Notes under the pieces: generated by a model
The model's input: only the letters and a program-made list of their open reading frames with translations
What the model was told of the DNA's origin: nothing
Databases searched by the model: none
Origin: Mangrovactinospora gilvigrisea
GTDB taxonomy: Bacteria > Actinomycetota > Actinomycetes > Streptomycetales > Streptomycetaceae
Assembly: GCF_001879105.1 (NCBI RefSeq)
Contig: NZ_MLCF01000002.1
Coordinates: 186,001 to 250,000, forward strand
Direction of reading: 5' to 3'
DNA: 64,000 nt
Program-made: the position numbers and the translations under genes
In this document: positions 8,215 through 18,901 of the stretch, piece after piece
How the letters are laid out: each line of letters starts with the position of its first letter
How positions within the stretch are numbered: the first letter of the stretch is position 1

Positions 8215-8646
8215 TTGCCCGCATACTCGCCCGACCCCAACGATCTTGCCCTGAAGCCGGTCGGCACGGTCGTGTCCGAGTTGACTGACCTCAAAGACGC
8301 TCCGCGGCAGGGCGACGAAGGCGCCCCTGAAGCATGGCTGGTGTTCGACGAGACCGTTCGTCCTGCACTGCAAGGCCTCACCGAGGGCAGTGACGTTCTC
8401 GTCCTGACCTGGCTCGATCGCAGCGACCGCTCAGTGACAGCAGTCCATCCCCGCGGCGACACCAGCCGCCCGCGCGCCGGCGTGTTCAGTACACGCTCGC
8501 CGGACCGACCGAACCCGATCGGACTTCATCAGGTCACGATCACCTCAATCGAGGAACTCCGCATCCGAGTCCGCAACCTCGAGGCACTGGACGGCACGCC
8601 CGTGCTCGACCTGAAGCCGCTCCTGGGCCCGACCGACGAACGATAG
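8215..8646 (+). CDS. trmO: tRNA (N6-threonylcarbamoyladenosine(37)-N6)-methyltransferase TrmO
   Basis: This is a TsaA/YaeB (UPF0066) family protein of about 143 residues. TrmO methylates t6A37 of tRNAs using S-adenosylmethionine. Recognisable features are the LKPVGTVVSEL start, the PRAGVFSTRSPDRPNPIGLH block and the LEALDGTPVLDLKPLL motif. I chose the TTG at 8215 because AAGGGAG lies 7 bp upstream; the ATG at 8173 has no ribosome site and would add 14 atypical residues. It stands alone just outside the IS21 right end. Confidence 0.88.
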   Translation: MPAYSPDPNDLALKPVGTVVSELTDLKDAPRQGDEGAPEAWLVFDETVRPALQGLTEGSDVLVLTWLDRSDRSVTAVHPRGDTSRPRAGVFSTRSPDRPNPIGLHQVTITSIEELRIRVRNLEALDGTPVLDLKPLLGPTDER

Positions 8647-9328
8647 AACCTGCCTCAGAATCAGCCATCCCACCGTCGAGCGGGCGCTGAGGACCGAGGG
8701 ATTGCGAGCCAGCCCGGGCGACGCAAAGCGTCTCTCAAGCGGTCCCTGAAGACGCGCCCCAAGCGCGACAGTGACCGCAGTTGGCCTGGGGCGCCCGCGG
8801 GCCTGGCTGAAGCAGATCCGCGGGCGCAGACGTCGGCTCCCACGCAGATCTGACGATGCGGCAGGTGACGAAGCCGATGATGACCTCTTCGGCAACGGCG
8901 TGCCGGGAGACCCAGAGTTCGGGGCCGCACGCGGTCCCGGATCCGCCACGGCGCACCCGGTTCGCCCGCGAAGCGATCGGCCGATCATCGGCAGCATCCC
9001 GACCCTGATGAGCGGCCGCCACCTCGCTACCTCCGTCCGCAACCACCGGTTGCCCCGACCATGAGCGCCGTGATCGACGACGCCGAATCACCACTCGTGG
9101 CGGCCTCCAGGCCCGACACCGAGCCGGCGCGGCCGGATGAACACGTCGCCGGGCCGGCCGGGGCGCCGGGACGGTCCTTGCTCGCGCAGCGACAGTCATC
9201 ACCACCCCACCCATACGCCTGCGCAGCGAGCGCGACCCGCACCCGTAATTGAGGACCGCACTCGGAACCGCTCCCTGCGGCGTGCAGCAGCGGGCCGCGA
9301 TCGCCCGCGACGTCGAGACCCGGGTGCC
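8647..9328. other. Non-coding stretch between trmO and the sigma factor
   Basis: Open frames here are high-GC shadows without ribosome sites or recognisable motifs on either strand. The end of the sigma-factor gene lies just downstream. I see no hairpin strong enough to call a terminator. Confidence 0.4.
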
Positions 9329-10231
9329 TCACGGCTCGTCAAGGACCGCCATGTCCAGGCGGCGCAGGCGCTGCGGGTCGGCGAAGATGTCAACCTCGGC
9401 AACACGTCCTCGACGCACCGTGAAGCCCAGGACCGCCACCGCCCGCCCGGCCGTCACCAGTACCAGGCCCGCCGTCCCGTTGACCAGCGCCCGACGCGGC
9501 GTCAGCGCCGGATGGCCGAAGCCGCCCGACTCCACCACCCGCCGCGCCACCTCCGGCGCCCCCCGCACCACCTCGACGCCCGCGGACCGTCCGCTGTCTG
9601 CCCGCACCACAGCGCCCGGGTCCAGCAGGGCCACCAAATCCTCGAACCGGCCCTGCCGGGCGGCCGCGTAGAACGCCTCCACCACCTCTCGCTGCCGGGA
9701 CGGATCCGGCTCCGCGTCCGCCGCAGCGCCCCGCACCCGGCGCCGAGCCCGGCTCGCCAGCATCTTCGCCGCCGCCGTCGAGCGGCCCAGCAGCCGGCCG
9801 ATCTCCGCGAACGGCACCCCGAAGGTGTCGTGCAGGACGAACGCGAGGCGCTCGGCGGGCGTGAGGGTGTCCAGCACCACCAGCATGGCCAGCCCGATCC
9901 CCTCCGCCAGCAGCGCCTCCGCCTCCGGGTCCTCCTCCCGACCGGCCGCCCCCCAGCGGCCGACCACCGGGTCGGGCAGCCGCTCCGGCAGCAGCTCCTC
10001 GCGCCGCGAGCCGCGCGCCCGCAGCAGATCCAGGCTCTCGCGCGCCACCACCGTGGTCAGCCAGCCGCCCAGGTTCGCCACCGCACCGACGTCCGCCCGC
10101 GCCAGTCGCAGCCACGCCCCCTGCACCGCGTCGTCCGCGTCCGACAGCGAGCCGAGCATCCGATACGCCACCGCCCGCAGCCGCGGGCGGTGCCCCTGGA
10201 ACCGCCGCGCCAACCAGTCCCGCTCGTCCAT
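9329..10231 (-). CDS. ECF41/SigJ-like RNA polymerase sigma factor with SnoaL-like C-terminal domain
   Basis: This 300-residue protein starts at the ATG at 10231 (GGAAGG 9 bp upstream). Region 2 reads RLRAVAYRMLGSLSDADDAV and region 4 reads LTPAERLAFVLHDTFGVPFA followed by an EIGRLLGRS helix. A roughly 100-residue NTF2/SnoaL-like domain (VVEAFYAAARQGRFEDLVAL) follows. In the ECF41 group this fused domain replaces an anti-sigma factor and controls activity. It is divergent from the ABC exporter with a 92-bp gap, so it may control that operon. The usual oxidoreductase or decarboxylase partner gene of the group is absent. Confidence 0.85.
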   Translation of the reverse strand: MDERDWLARRFQGHRPRLRAVAYRMLGSLSDADDAVQGAWLRLARADVGAVANLGGWLTTVVARESLDLLRARGSRREELLPERLPDPVVGRWGAAGREEDPEAEALLAEGIGLAMLVVLDTLTPAERLAFVLHDTFGVPFAEIGRLLGRSTAAAKMLASRARRRVRGAAADAEPDPSRQREVVEAFYAAARQGRFEDLVALLDPGAVVRADSGRSAGVEVVRGAPEVARRVVESGGFGHPALTPRRALVNGTAGLVLVTAGRAVAVLGFTVRRGRVAEVDIFADPQRLRRLDMAVLDEP

Positions 10232-10323
10232 CGCCGTTACCTTCCGCCGCCCCGGTCCGACACCCCACTGCTGATAAGTCGAAACGGAACCGGTCGGGGT
10301 AACACCCGGACAGGAGCAGCGAC

Positions 10324-11351
<1,028 letters not shown>

Positions 11352-11355
<4 letters not shown>

Positions 11356-12191
11356 CCGCCCTGACCAACTCCGCCGCACCGGCCCCAACCGTCGACCCGC
11401 CCCGCGTCGGCGCCCGCTTCTGGCCCAGCAGCGCCCAGGTGGCGCAGCGCACCGTCCGCAAGTTCGTGCGCACCCCGCAGCTGATCGTCCTGGCGACCGT
11501 GCAGAGCGCAGTCTTCCTGGTGGTGTTCCGCTACATCTTCGGCGGCGCCATCAACGCCGGCCGGGGGCTGGGCTATGTCGACTTCCTGGTCCCCGGCTTC
11601 GTCACCACGCTCATCCTCTTCAACGGCATGAGTGCGGCGGCGGGCGTCGCCGAGGATGTCGAGAACGGCCTGTTCGACCGGCTGCGGTCACTGCCGATTC
11701 CGCGTGCCGCGGTACTCGCCGGCCGCGGCCTGGCCGACACCGCCCTGGTGGTGTGGGGCCTGTTCGTCGGCTCGGCGCTCGGGTTCGCCGTGGGCTTCCG
11801 GATGCACGCCTCGATCGGGCACGGGCTGGCGGCGTTCGGCCTCTGCGTTCTCTACGGATTCGCCTTCGAGTGGGTCTTCATCGCCATCGGACTGCTCTCC
11901 GGCACCGCACAGGCCGCGCAGGGCATGTCGGTGATGATGACGCTCTTCGTCTTCGTCTCCAGCGCGTACGTGCCGGTCGCCTCCATGCCGGGCTGGCTGC
12001 GCCCGGTAGCCGAGCACCAACCGGTCACACCCATGGTCGACGCGGTCCGCGCCCTGGCGGGCGGCCCACGGGTGCAGGCGCTGCTGCCGCACCCCACCAC
12101 CTACTACGTCTGGGTGTCCCTGGTCTGGACCGCGGGGATCATCGCGGTCTTCGCCTCCCTCGCCGCGGCGCGCTTCTCCCGCCGCCGATGA
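11352..12191 (+). CDS. ABC-2 type permease, DrrB type
   Basis: This 279-residue integral membrane protein has about six predicted helices, including LIVLATVQSAVFLVVF, FVTTLILFNGMSAAAG and LVVWGLFVGSALGFAVGF. The loop motif VENGLFDRLRSLPIPRAAVL is typical of DrrB-like ABC-2 permeases. The start overlaps the ATPase stop, with AAGGAGC upstream. It partners the preceding ATPase in export. Confidence 0.9.
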
Positions 12192-12316
12192 GGTGTCAGA
12201 TCACCGGGCAACCCCTGCGCTTGGTCGATCTGCGCGTTCGGTCCCGTCCCCCGTGCCAACGTGTCCTTGCAGGGCAGCGAGTCACCCGTCATGACCACCT
12301 CTGCTTGGCCAGGCGC

Positions 12317-12835
12317 TCACCGCCCTGCGAGCCACTCCGCCCGCACAAGTTCGAAGGAGCAGTCCGCGCGAGTCCCGGACGGCTTCCGCTGCTGTGCACC
12401 CAGGCGCGTCAGCAGCGCGCGCGAAGCAGTGTTGGCCTGGTCGCAGCCTGCCGTGACGCGTCGCAATCCGAGATCCTCGAAGAGGTAGGTCAAGAAAGCG
12501 GACGCCGCCTCGTATCCGTAACCCTGCCGGTGGTACGCCGGATGAAACTGAGAACCGACGTCACCTTCGAAATGAGTGGCAAGAAATACGCCGATGTCTC
12601 CGATGACGGTTCCGGACTCTTTCTGCTCAACGGCATACCCATGCCATGCGCCAACTTTGCGCTCGTCGATGGTGGACTGAGCGCTCAGGTAGCTCATTGC
12701 CTGCCCAACGCTCATCGCATCGCCACGCTGAAATTCCCGCACCTTCGGATCTGCCTGATATGCGCAGAAGTCCGCAAGGTCGCCTGGCGCGAACCGCCTA
12801 ACGATCAGGCGGCTCGTATGCAGTGACTTGATCAT
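12317..12835 (-). CDS. GNAT-family N-acetyltransferase (RimJ/RimL-like)
   Basis: This 172-residue protein starts at the ATG at 12835 (GGAGA about 9 bp upstream). The opening LHTSRLIVRRFAPGDLADF is typical of RimJ-type acetyltransferases. The acetyl-CoA loop is HRQGYGYEAASAFL, followed by LGLRRVTAGCDQANTASRAL. It is probably a soluble acetyltransferase with an unknown amine substrate. It is convergent with the exporter operon. A longer frame upstream of 12835 is not supported. Confidence 0.85.
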   Translation of the reverse strand: MIKSLHTSRLIVRRFAPGDLADFCAYQADPKVREFQRGDAMSVGQAMSYLSAQSTIDERKVGAWHGYAVEQKESGTVIGDIGVFLATHFEGDVGSQFHPAYHRQGYGYEAASAFLTYLFEDLGLRRVTAGCDQANTASRALLTRLGAQQRKPSGTRADCSFELVRAEWLAGR

Positions 12836-13023
12836 GTGCGAATCTCCACGGCGAAAAGGGCGAGGTGAACCAAGAAAAATGGGGACTCTGCTCGGAGCGG
12901 TCATGGCGACGCTGGTTGACCATAGGTGCCACGTCGGCACTCGTCAACAGTGGGTCGGTCTCGAGTATTCAGCCACTCGATGAGGTTAGCTGATTAGGCC
13001 CGCTGACGTTTTGCTTTCGGCCA

Positions 13024-13449
13024 GTGGGGGCGGGGCAAGCACGCGGCCGGACCGCAGAAAAGGGGCCCCCGACCGGAGCCGCACGACCAAACCTTCGGCC
13101 GCTCCCGCGGCGGATGGACCACAAAAGTCGACTCCCGTCGTCCTTCGCCTCCCATCAGGCCTACTCCTCGAGAGCAATCCGGGCGCATCCGTGCCGCCGC
13201 GGCATCCGGGCGGTCACCCCCACCCCGGCCGATCAGCGCCCCCACCGGCTGCGCCGCGGCGGCCGCGGCGGCCGGGGCGGCCGGCCGCCGGCCTTCGAGC
13301 GCCAGGCCCGCAAGCTGCGCAACACCGTCGAGCGGCACATCAACCGCCTCAAGCTGTGGCGCGACCTTGCCGCTCGGTACGACAAGACCGCCACCATCTG
13401 CCTGGCCGGGATGGACATCGCGGGCACCTTCCTGCGGTCCGCCCGATGA
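13024..13449 (+). pseudogene. IS5-family transposase remnant (3' end)
   Basis: The last third reads FERQARKLRNTVERHINRLK, then YDKTATICLAGMDIAGTFL and a stop. This is the conserved C-terminus of Streptomyces IS5-family transposases (NTVER...LK...RYDKTA). Upstream only weak similarity to the PQPADQR and LRR segments remains, and the catalytic N-terminal half is missing. It is a dead fragment ending 15 bp before the convergent crcB stop. Confidence 0.75.
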
Positions 13450-13463
13450 TCCAAAGACGCGCC

Positions 13464-13850
13464 CTAGCCCAGCGCTTGGGCGAGGGCGGCCCCGGCGAAG
13501 GAGGCTCCGAGGCCGGCCCCGGAAGTGAGCAGCAGGTACCAGACTGCGACTTTGACCCGTCGCTGCTGCTGCAGCGTCACCACTTCGCGGGCGAACGTCG
13601 ACCAGGTCGACAACGCGCCACACAATCCGGTGGCCACCAGAAAGTGCATCCGCGTGTTCTCGCTTCCCTCGGCGACGCCCTCCTGGAAGGCGATCCCCAG
13701 CACCAGCGCTGCGAGGACGTTCGCCGTAAAGGTTCCCCACGGGATCACTGTCTGCCACAGGGACTTGACCACAGCCCCGATCGTGTAGCGCGCCACGGCC
13801 CCGACGGCGGCACCGACCAGGATCAGAACCCAATCATCCGCGCCGGCCAT
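13464..13850 (-). CDS. crcB: Fluoride efflux channel CrcB/FluC, second subunit gene
   Basis: This 128-residue membrane protein has four predicted helices. Family motifs are GAVARYTIG, WGTFTANVLAALVLGI and the GLCGALSTWSTFAREV segment, which carries the fluoride-coordinating Thr/Ser and Phe residues. It starts at 13850 inside the 3' end of the upstream crcB (17-bp overlap). Paired crcB genes are common in Gram-positive bacteria, in some cases forming a heterodimeric channel. Confidence 0.92.
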   Translation of the reverse strand: MAGADDWVLILVGAAVGAVARYTIGAVVKSLWQTVIPWGTFTANVLAALVLGIAFQEGVAEGSENTRMHFLVATGLCGALSTWSTFAREVVTLQQQRRVKVAVWYLLLTSGAGLGASFAGAALAQALG

Positions 13851-14304
13851 CGCCGTCCACCCTCTTGCCGTGCGGACGGACCAGCGCCACTCGCCCCAGC
13901 ACAAAACCCGCCACCACAGCCGCCGGCGCCAGGCCCATCGTGAGCACCAGATCGGCCACGGCCTCACCCGACTTGCCTCTTTCGAACAGCAGTCGGGTGT
14001 CGTCGGTGAAGGTGGAGAAGGTGGTGTACCCGCCCAGCACCCCCGTACCGAGCGCCGGGTCAAGCAGCCGGGGAGCCCTGGTGAAGCGCTCGGTGAGCGC
14101 GACCGTGAGCACACCCATCATCAGGCAACCGGACAGGTTGATCACCAGGGTGGTCCACGGAAAGGCGGTGACGGGAGTCGGGTGGATCAACGAGATGCCG
14201 TAGCGGGCGGCGGCACCCACCGCCCCACCCGCAGCGACCACAAGCACAGCCGGGAGCCGCACGACGCGTAGGACGTGCGAAATAGGCGATGGAGGCGGGG
14301 ACAT
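13834..14304 (-). CDS. crcB: Fluoride efflux channel CrcB/FluC, first subunit gene
   Basis: This 156-residue four-helix membrane protein has the family motifs GAVGAAARYGISL, FPWTTLVINLSGCLMMGVL and LGGYTTFSTFTDDTRLLFER. It is translated first in the pair. The ATG at 14304 lacks an upstream ribosome site, but TATAAG lies 5 bp upstream, consistent with a leaderless transcript. I looked for a fluoride riboswitch in the divergent region and did not find a convincing one. Confidence 0.9.
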   Translation of the reverse strand: MSPPPSPISHVLRVVRLPAVLVVAAGGAVGAAARYGISLIHPTPVTAFPWTTLVINLSGCLMMGVLTVALTERFTRAPRLLDPALGTGVLGGYTTFSTFTDDTRLLFERGKSGEAVADLVLTMGLAPAAVVAGFVLGRVALVRPHGKRVDGDGRRG

Positions 14305-14318
14305 GATCGCTTATATAG
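14305..14318 (-). promoter_or_regulatory. Candidate -10 element for a leaderless crcB transcript
   Basis: On the minus strand TATAAG (14315 to 14310) is followed by 5 bp and then the crcB ATG at 14304. A transcript starting at the A of the ATG would be leaderless, which explains the missing ribosome site. No clear -35 was seen. Confidence 0.35.
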
Positions 14319-14556
14319 GCCCGAGTGTGCACAGTGCCGTGGAGGTGGGCACTCGCCGCGCGGAAGGACCACCCGACGGGGCGCATCGCTCCGCACCAGG
14401 CTCGGCGCGGAAGGCTTGCGTCGCCTTCACCCGTCTGTACGGGTGCCGCGTGTCCCGGCGCACCTTCCGTCGTTCGCTGGTGTATTTGTCTTGTCCTGGA
14501 CGGCCTCGGCGGAATGCACCGCCCGAAGTATTCGTCATCGGGCAGGGAGCGGATCC

Positions 14557-15516
14557 GTGGACATCGCGAAAGGCACCGAATCCGCTGGCACTCCCACGCC
14601 TCTGACGCCGGCTTGGACATGGGTTCGCGGATTCGGGCAGGTCGACCTCCAGTCCAATGTCGTGACCGGGCTGCTGATCTGGGTCTCCCTCTGGGCGGCC
14701 GGGTGGGCCGTCGGGCTGTATGCCACGATCGGGGTGCTCGTCTCGACGCTCACCGCCCACCTCCTCGGCGGCGACGCGAAGGCTATCCGGCTCGGCCTCT
14801 ACGGGTACTCGGGCTGCCTCGCCGGAATCGCCCTGGTGGTGAACCTGGGCGCGCATGTCTCGACGTTGGTGCTGACCGTGGTGGGCGCGGTGCTGTGCGC
14901 GATCCTCACTGCCGCGCTCAACACCTTCCTCGCCCCGCACGGGCTCACTGCGCTGACCGCGCCGTTCTGCCTGGTGTCTGGGGTGATGGTGCTCGGAGCC
15001 CCGTCGTTCGCACGGATCTGGCACGGCGCCCCGGACAGCGCCCGCGCCGGCACCGTCAGCGCAGGCACCGCGTTGACCTGGAACCAGGCCTGGCACGCGT
15101 TCTTCTGCAATGTCTCCCAGGTCTTCCTCGTCAACAGCTGGTACGTGGGACTGATCATGCTGGTGGGCCTGGCGTTCGCCGGCTGGGCGGTGTTCGCGTT
15201 CACCGCCGGCGGCAGCGTCGTCGGGACGCTCGCGGCCTGGGCGCTGGGCGCACCCGCGCAGCTCATCGGCAATGGGATCTACGGCTACAACGCGGTCCTG
15301 GTCGCGCTCGCGCTGGGCGCGGTACTTCTCGAGGCCTCGCCGTGGAGCGTCGGGTACGCGCTCGTCGGCGCCGCCGCCAGCGTCGGCCTGACCGCATCGG
15401 TCACCTCCCTCTTCACCACCTTCGGCGGCCATACCTTCACCTGGCCGTTCATCCTGATCACTTGGGGTTTCGTGCTGGCTGCCCCCGCGTTCTCGCGATT
15501 GGGCAAGTCCGCTTAG
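14557..15516 (+). CDS. Urea transporter (UT family)
   Basis: This roughly 319-residue integral membrane protein has about ten hydrophobic helices in two internally similar halves, as in UT channels (PF03253). Signature stretches include [34 protein letters not shown] and the second-half counterpart [22 protein letters not shown] proteins carry urea passively across the membrane. I chose GTG 14557, which has GGGAGCGG just upstream. It lies 28 bp before ureA on the same strand, so the uptake step is probably co-transcribed with urease. Confidence 0.9.
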   Translation: MDIAKGTESAGTPTPLTPAWTWVRGFGQVDLQSNVVTGLLIWVSLWAAGWAVGLYATIGVLVSTLTAHLLGGDAKAIRLGLYGYSGCLAGIALVVNLGAHVSTLVLTVVGAVLCAILTAALNTFLAPHGLTALTAPFCLVSGVMVLGAPSFARIWHGAPDSARAGTVSAGTALTWNQAWHAFFCNVSQVFLVNSWYVGLIMLVGLAFAGWAVFAFTAGGSVVGTLAAWALGAPAQLIGNGIYGYNAVLVALALGAVLLEASPWSVGYALVGAAASVGLTASVTSLFTTFGGHTFTWPFILITWGFVLAAPAFSRLGKSA

Positions 15517-15544
15517 CAGCATCAATCCAGAAAGGTGTCGCACG

Positions 15545-15871
15545 ATGAACCTGGCCCCTCGGGAGATCGACAAACTCCTGGTCTACGTTGTCGCCGATCT
15601 GGCGCGAAAGCGCCGGGACCGCGGCCTCAAGCTCAATTACAGCGAAGCGGTGGCGCTTGTCACCGAGGCAATCCTGGAGGGCGCCCGGGACGGGAAGAGC
15701 GTCGCGGACTGCATGGAGCTGGGCCGCACCGTGGTGACGGTCGATCAGACCATGCCCGGGGTGAAGGAGATGCTCCCGCTCCTGCAGGTCGAGGCGGGCT
15801 TCGTCGACGGCACCAAACTGGTCTCCTGCCACGATCCGATCACCAGCGCCCGGAAGCGCGCGAAGAAGTGA
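15545..15871 (+). CDS. ureA: Urease gamma subunit
   Basis: This 108-residue protein has normal length for UreA. Conserved stretches are [40 protein letters not shown] and [20 protein letters not shown]. UreA assembles with UreB and UreC into the cytoplasmic nickel enzyme that splits urea into ammonia and carbamate. The sequence AAAGGTG lies about 8 bp upstream of the ATG. Its stop overlaps the next start by GTGA, so translation of the inserted CbiX-like gene is coupled to ureA. Confidence 0.96.
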   Translation: MNLAPREIDKLLVYVVADLARKRRDRGLKLNYSEAVALVTEAILEGARDGKSVADCMELGRTVVTVDQTMPGVKEMLPLLQVEAGFVDGTKLVSCHDPITSARKRAKK

Positions 15872-16713
15872 CGCGGCCGCCCGCGGTGATCGCCGTCGCC
15901 GGCTACGAGAGCGCCTTCGGGGAGGCGCTGCGCGGCCTGATGCCCGCCGGGGTCGAGGTGGCCGCCCGCGGGCGCGAACTGCACCGGCTGGCCGCCGGCC
16001 TGACGGGCCGCGGACAGGTGGTGTGCGTGGTGCCGATGACGCTCGGCCGCGACCCGCGGCTCGTCGCGGACACTGCCCGGACGCTGCTGGCGCTGCCCGC
16101 AGCGCAGCGTGCGGGGGTGATGCTCAGCGCGCCGTTCGGGACGCCCGTGCACCTGATCGGCTGGCTGCGTGGCCTCGCCCGGCGGACGCCCGCCGACCAC
16201 GCACTCCTGGTCACCGCCCCGACCGGCGGCATCGACGAGGACGCCGAGCTGTTCCGGATCAGCCGGACGGTGCGCCAGTACGGCCGCCACCGGCTGGTGG
16301 AGACCGCGCTGGCCGGCGGCGACCCCGATCCGGCGGAGGGTGTGCGGCGCTGCCGCCTGCTCGGCGCGCGCCGGGTCGCGCTCCTGCCCGCCGCCTTCGG
16401 CACGGCCGAGGCCCCGGCCGGTGCGGCTCCGGCGGACGGCACCGTCCGGGCGGTCGGCCCCCTGCTGGGCCCGGCCGGGCTCGCCGGCGTCCTGCGGGCC
16501 CGGGTGGCAGAGGCCGTGCACCGCCGCGAGCACGGGATCGACGGACTGGCCGCCGGTGCCGCCGCCGACCACGACCACGGCCCGGCCCACAGCCACGGGC
16601 CGGACGCCGACCACGACCATTCCCGCACCCCAGGAGCAGCAGCATGCCCTTCGAGCAGAAGTACCTCTACGGCGACGGCGACATCGAGATCAACGCCGGC
16701 CGCCGCACACTGA
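15868..16713 (+). CDS. CbiX/sirohydrochlorin-chelatase-like protein with histidine-rich tail, embedded in the urease operon
   Basis: This 281-residue protein starts at GTG 15868, coupled to the ureA stop. Residues 1-225 resemble two CbiX-type half-domains: [18 protein letters not shown] and [20 protein letters not shown], then [18 protein letters not shown] and [10 protein letters not shown]. The expected histidines of cobalt or nickel sirohydrochlorin chelatases are not in place (AGYES for HGS, LGRDP for the second His loop). Residues about 234-252 contain six His with several Asp, a metal-binding-type tail. The gene overlaps ureB by 70 bp. The operon has no ureE, so a nickel-handling role is plausible. 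That role is inference; the fold call is moderately sure. Confidence 0.75.
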   Translation: MTRPPAVIAVAGYESAFGEALRGLMPAGVEVAARGRELHRLAAGLTGRGQVVCVVPMTLGRDPRLVADTARTLLALPAAQRAGVMLSAPFGTPVHLIGWLRGLARRTPADHALLVTAPTGGIDEDAELFRISRTVRQYGRHRLVETALAGGDPDPAEGVRRCRLLGARRVALLPAAFGTAEAPAGAAPADGTVRAVGPLLGPAGLAGVLRARVAEAVHRREHGIDGLAAGAAADHDHGPAHSHGPDADHDHSRTPGAAACPSSRSTSTATATSRSTPAAAH

Positions 16714-17177
16714 CCTGTCGGGTCAGCAACACCGGCGACCGTGCCGTCCAGGTCGGCTCGCACTACCACTTCTTCGAGGTCAACTCCGCCCTCGACTTCG
16801 ACCGGGACGCAGCCCTCGGCATGCACCTGAACATTCCTGCCGGCACCTCGGTGCGTTTCGAGCCCGGCGGGACCCGCGAGGTCGAACTGTGCACCTACGC
16901 CGGCACCGGCCGCCTCATCGGCTTCAGCGGACTGTTCAACGGCAGCGTCGCCTCCCGCCCCGCGCGCGTCGAGGCCGTCCGCAAAGCCCTGGAGCTGGGC
17001 TTCCACGGCGCGACCGAGCCCGCGCCGCGCACCGCCCCGGGCCGGGCCGCGAAGGCGAAACCCGCGAACGCCAAGCCCGCAGCCGCCAAACGCGCCACCG
17101 CCAAGCGCGCCACCGCGAAGCCTGCGGCGGCCAAGTCCGCGAACGCCAAGTCCGCCAAGAAGAAGGGCGGTCGATGA
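16644..17177 (+). CDS. ureB: Urease beta subunit with lysine/alanine-rich C-terminal extension
   Basis: This protein has 177 residues, whereas bacterial UreB is usually about 100-110. The core (1 to about 112) is standard: [38 protein letters not shown] and [20 protein letters not shown]. From about residue 120 it continues into a low-complexity tail of repeated AKPAAAK/AKRATAK units ending KKKGGR, like a histone H1 or Hup tail. The start is ATG 16644 with GGAGCAGCAG upstream. The stop overlaps the ureC start (ATGA). The tail could bind nucleic acid or polyanions, but its function is unknown. Confidence 0.93.
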   Translation: MPFEQKYLYGDGDIEINAGRRTLTCRVSNTGDRAVQVGSHYHFFEVNSALDFDRDAALGMHLNIPAGTSVRFEPGGTREVELCTYAGTGRLIGFSGLFNGSVASRPARVEAVRKALELGFHGATEPAPRTAPGRAAKAKPANAKPAAAKRATAKRATAKPAAAKSANAKSAKKKGGR

Positions 17178-18901
17178 TGCCGATCATCCCGCGCAAGCAG
17201 TACACCGACATGTTCGGCCCCACCCGGGGCGACCGCTTCTATCTGGGCGACACCAACCTGCTCGTCGAGGTCGAGAAGGACTTCAGCGAAGGCCTGTACG
17301 GTGACGAGATCGTCTACGGCGGCGGGAAGACGATGCGCGACGGCATGGGCGCCGATCCCCAGGCCACCGTCGCCGAGGGCGCCCTGGACACGGTCGTCAC
17401 CAATGTCGTGGTCATCGACCCGATGGTCGGCGTCGTCAAGTGCGACATCGGCATCAAGGACGGGATGATCGTCGGCATCGGCAAGTCCGGCAACCCGCGC
17501 ACCCAGAACGGTGTCGACCCGCGTCTGGTCGTCGGAGCCGGCACCGAGGCGATCTCCGGCGAGCACCTGATCGCCACGGCCGGCGCAATGGACACCCATA
17601 TCCACCTGATCTCCCCCCAGCAGGCCGAGAACGCCCTGGCCAACGGCATCACCAGCCTGATCGGCGGGGGCACCGGACCCGCCGACGGCAGCAACGGCTG
17701 CACCACCACCCCCGGACCGTGGAACATCTCTCGGATGCTGCAGGCCGTCGAGGACCTGCCGGTCAACGTCGGGATCATGGGCAAGTCCAACGCCAGCATG
17801 CCCGGAGCCCTGGCGGAGCAGATCGAGGCCGGCGCCTGCGGCATGAAGATCCACGAGGACTGGGGCGCCACCCCCGCGGTCATCGACACCTCGCTGACCG
17901 TCGCCGACGACTACGACGTGCAGGTGTCCATCCACACCGACACCCTCAACGAGAGCGGCTTCTTCGAAGACACCCGCTCCGCCTTCGATGGCCGCACCAT
18001 CCACACCTTCCACAGCGAGGGCGCCGGCGGCGGCCATGCCCCGGACATCCTGCGGGTGGTCGGCGAACCCAACTGCCTGCCGTCCTCCACCAACCCGACA
18101 CTGCCCTACACCGTCAACTCCATCGACGAGCTGCTGGACATGGTGATGGTCTGCCACCACCTCAGCCACGACATCCCCGAAGACGTCGCCTTCGCCGACA
18201 GCCGGGTGCGCGCCGAGACCATCGCCGCCGAGACGGTGCTGCACGACCTCGGCGCGATCAGCATCTTTTCCTCCGACTCCCAAGCCATGGGCCGCATCGG
18301 CGAGTCTATGACCCGCGCCTTCCAGACCGCGCACCACTGCAAGGACAAGCGCGGCCCGCTGGAGGGCGACAGCGAGCGCAACGACAACCAGCGGGTGCTG
18401 CGCTACCTCGCCAAGCTGACGATCAATCCGGCCCGAGCCTCCGGCACCGCGGACTACGTGGGCTCCATCGAGGCCGGCAAGCTCGCCGACATCGTGCTGT
18501 GGCCGATCCACTCCTTCGCCGCCAAACCCAAGCTGGTCATCAAGGGCGGCATCATCTCCTGGGCCCAGATGGGCGACCCCAACGCCTCGCTGCCCACCCC
18601 GCAGCCCGTCTACATGCGGCCGATGTACGGGCAGCGCGGCAAGGCCCTGCCGGCCACCCACGCGACATTCCTGTCGCAGGCCGCCATCGCCGCCGGCGTC
18701 CCGGACGAACTCGGGCTGGAGCGGATGACGCTGCCGGTGCGCGGAACCCGCACCATCGGCAAGCAGAACATGTGCCGCAATGACGCGCTGCCGCGTATCG
18801 CGGTCGACCCGGAGACCTACCGGGTCACCCTGGACGGCGAGGTCGCCACCATCGAGCCGGCCGCCAGGCTGCCCCTCAACCAGCTGTACTTCCTGGCCTG
18901 A
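17174..18901 (+). CDS. ureC: Urease alpha subunit (catalytic)
   Basis: This 575-residue nickel amidohydrolase has all key sites: metal ligands in [13 protein letters not shown], the carbamylated Lys225 in GMKIHEDWG, His ligands in HTDTLNESG and [15 protein letters not shown], flap Cys327 in MVCHHL, and Asp in SSDSQAMGR. It should be catalytically competent once loaded with two Ni ions. Two in-frame ATGs exist (17174 and 17177); the first overlaps the ureB stop. Its own stop overlaps the ureF start by one base. Confidence 0.97.
   Translation: MMPIIPRKQYTDMFGPTRGDRFYLGDTNLLVEVEKDFSEGLYGDEIVYGGGKTMRDGMGADPQATVAEGALDTVVTNVVVIDPMVGVVKCDIGIKDGMIVGIGKSGNPRTQNGVDPRLVVGAGTEAISGEHLIATAGAMDTHIHLISPQQAENALANGITSLIGGGTGPADGSNGCTTTPGPWNISRMLQAVEDLPVNVGIMGKSNASMPGALAEQIEAGACGMKIHEDWGATPAVIDTSLTVADDYDVQVSIHTDTLNESGFFEDTRSAFDGRTIHTFHSEGAGGGHAPDILRVVGEPNCLPSSTNPTLPYTVNSIDELLDMVMVCHHLSHDIPEDVAFADSRVRAETIAAETVLHDLGAISIFSSDSQAMGRIGESMTRAFQTAHHCKDKRGPLEGDSERNDNQRVLRYLAKLTINPARASGTADYVGSIEAGKLADIVLWPIHSFAAKPKLVIKGGIISWAQMGDPNASLPTPQPVYMRPMYGQRGKALPATHATFLSQAAIAAGVPDELGLERMTLPVRGTRTIGKQNMCRNDALPRIAVDPETYRVTLDGEVATIEPAARLPLNQLYFLA

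Noticed and set aside
14281-14300. GGCGATGGAGGCGG on the plus strand resembling part of a fluoride riboswitch near crcB
   Set aside because: It lies inside the crcB coding sequence on the opposite strand and lacks the rest of the riboswitch pattern.
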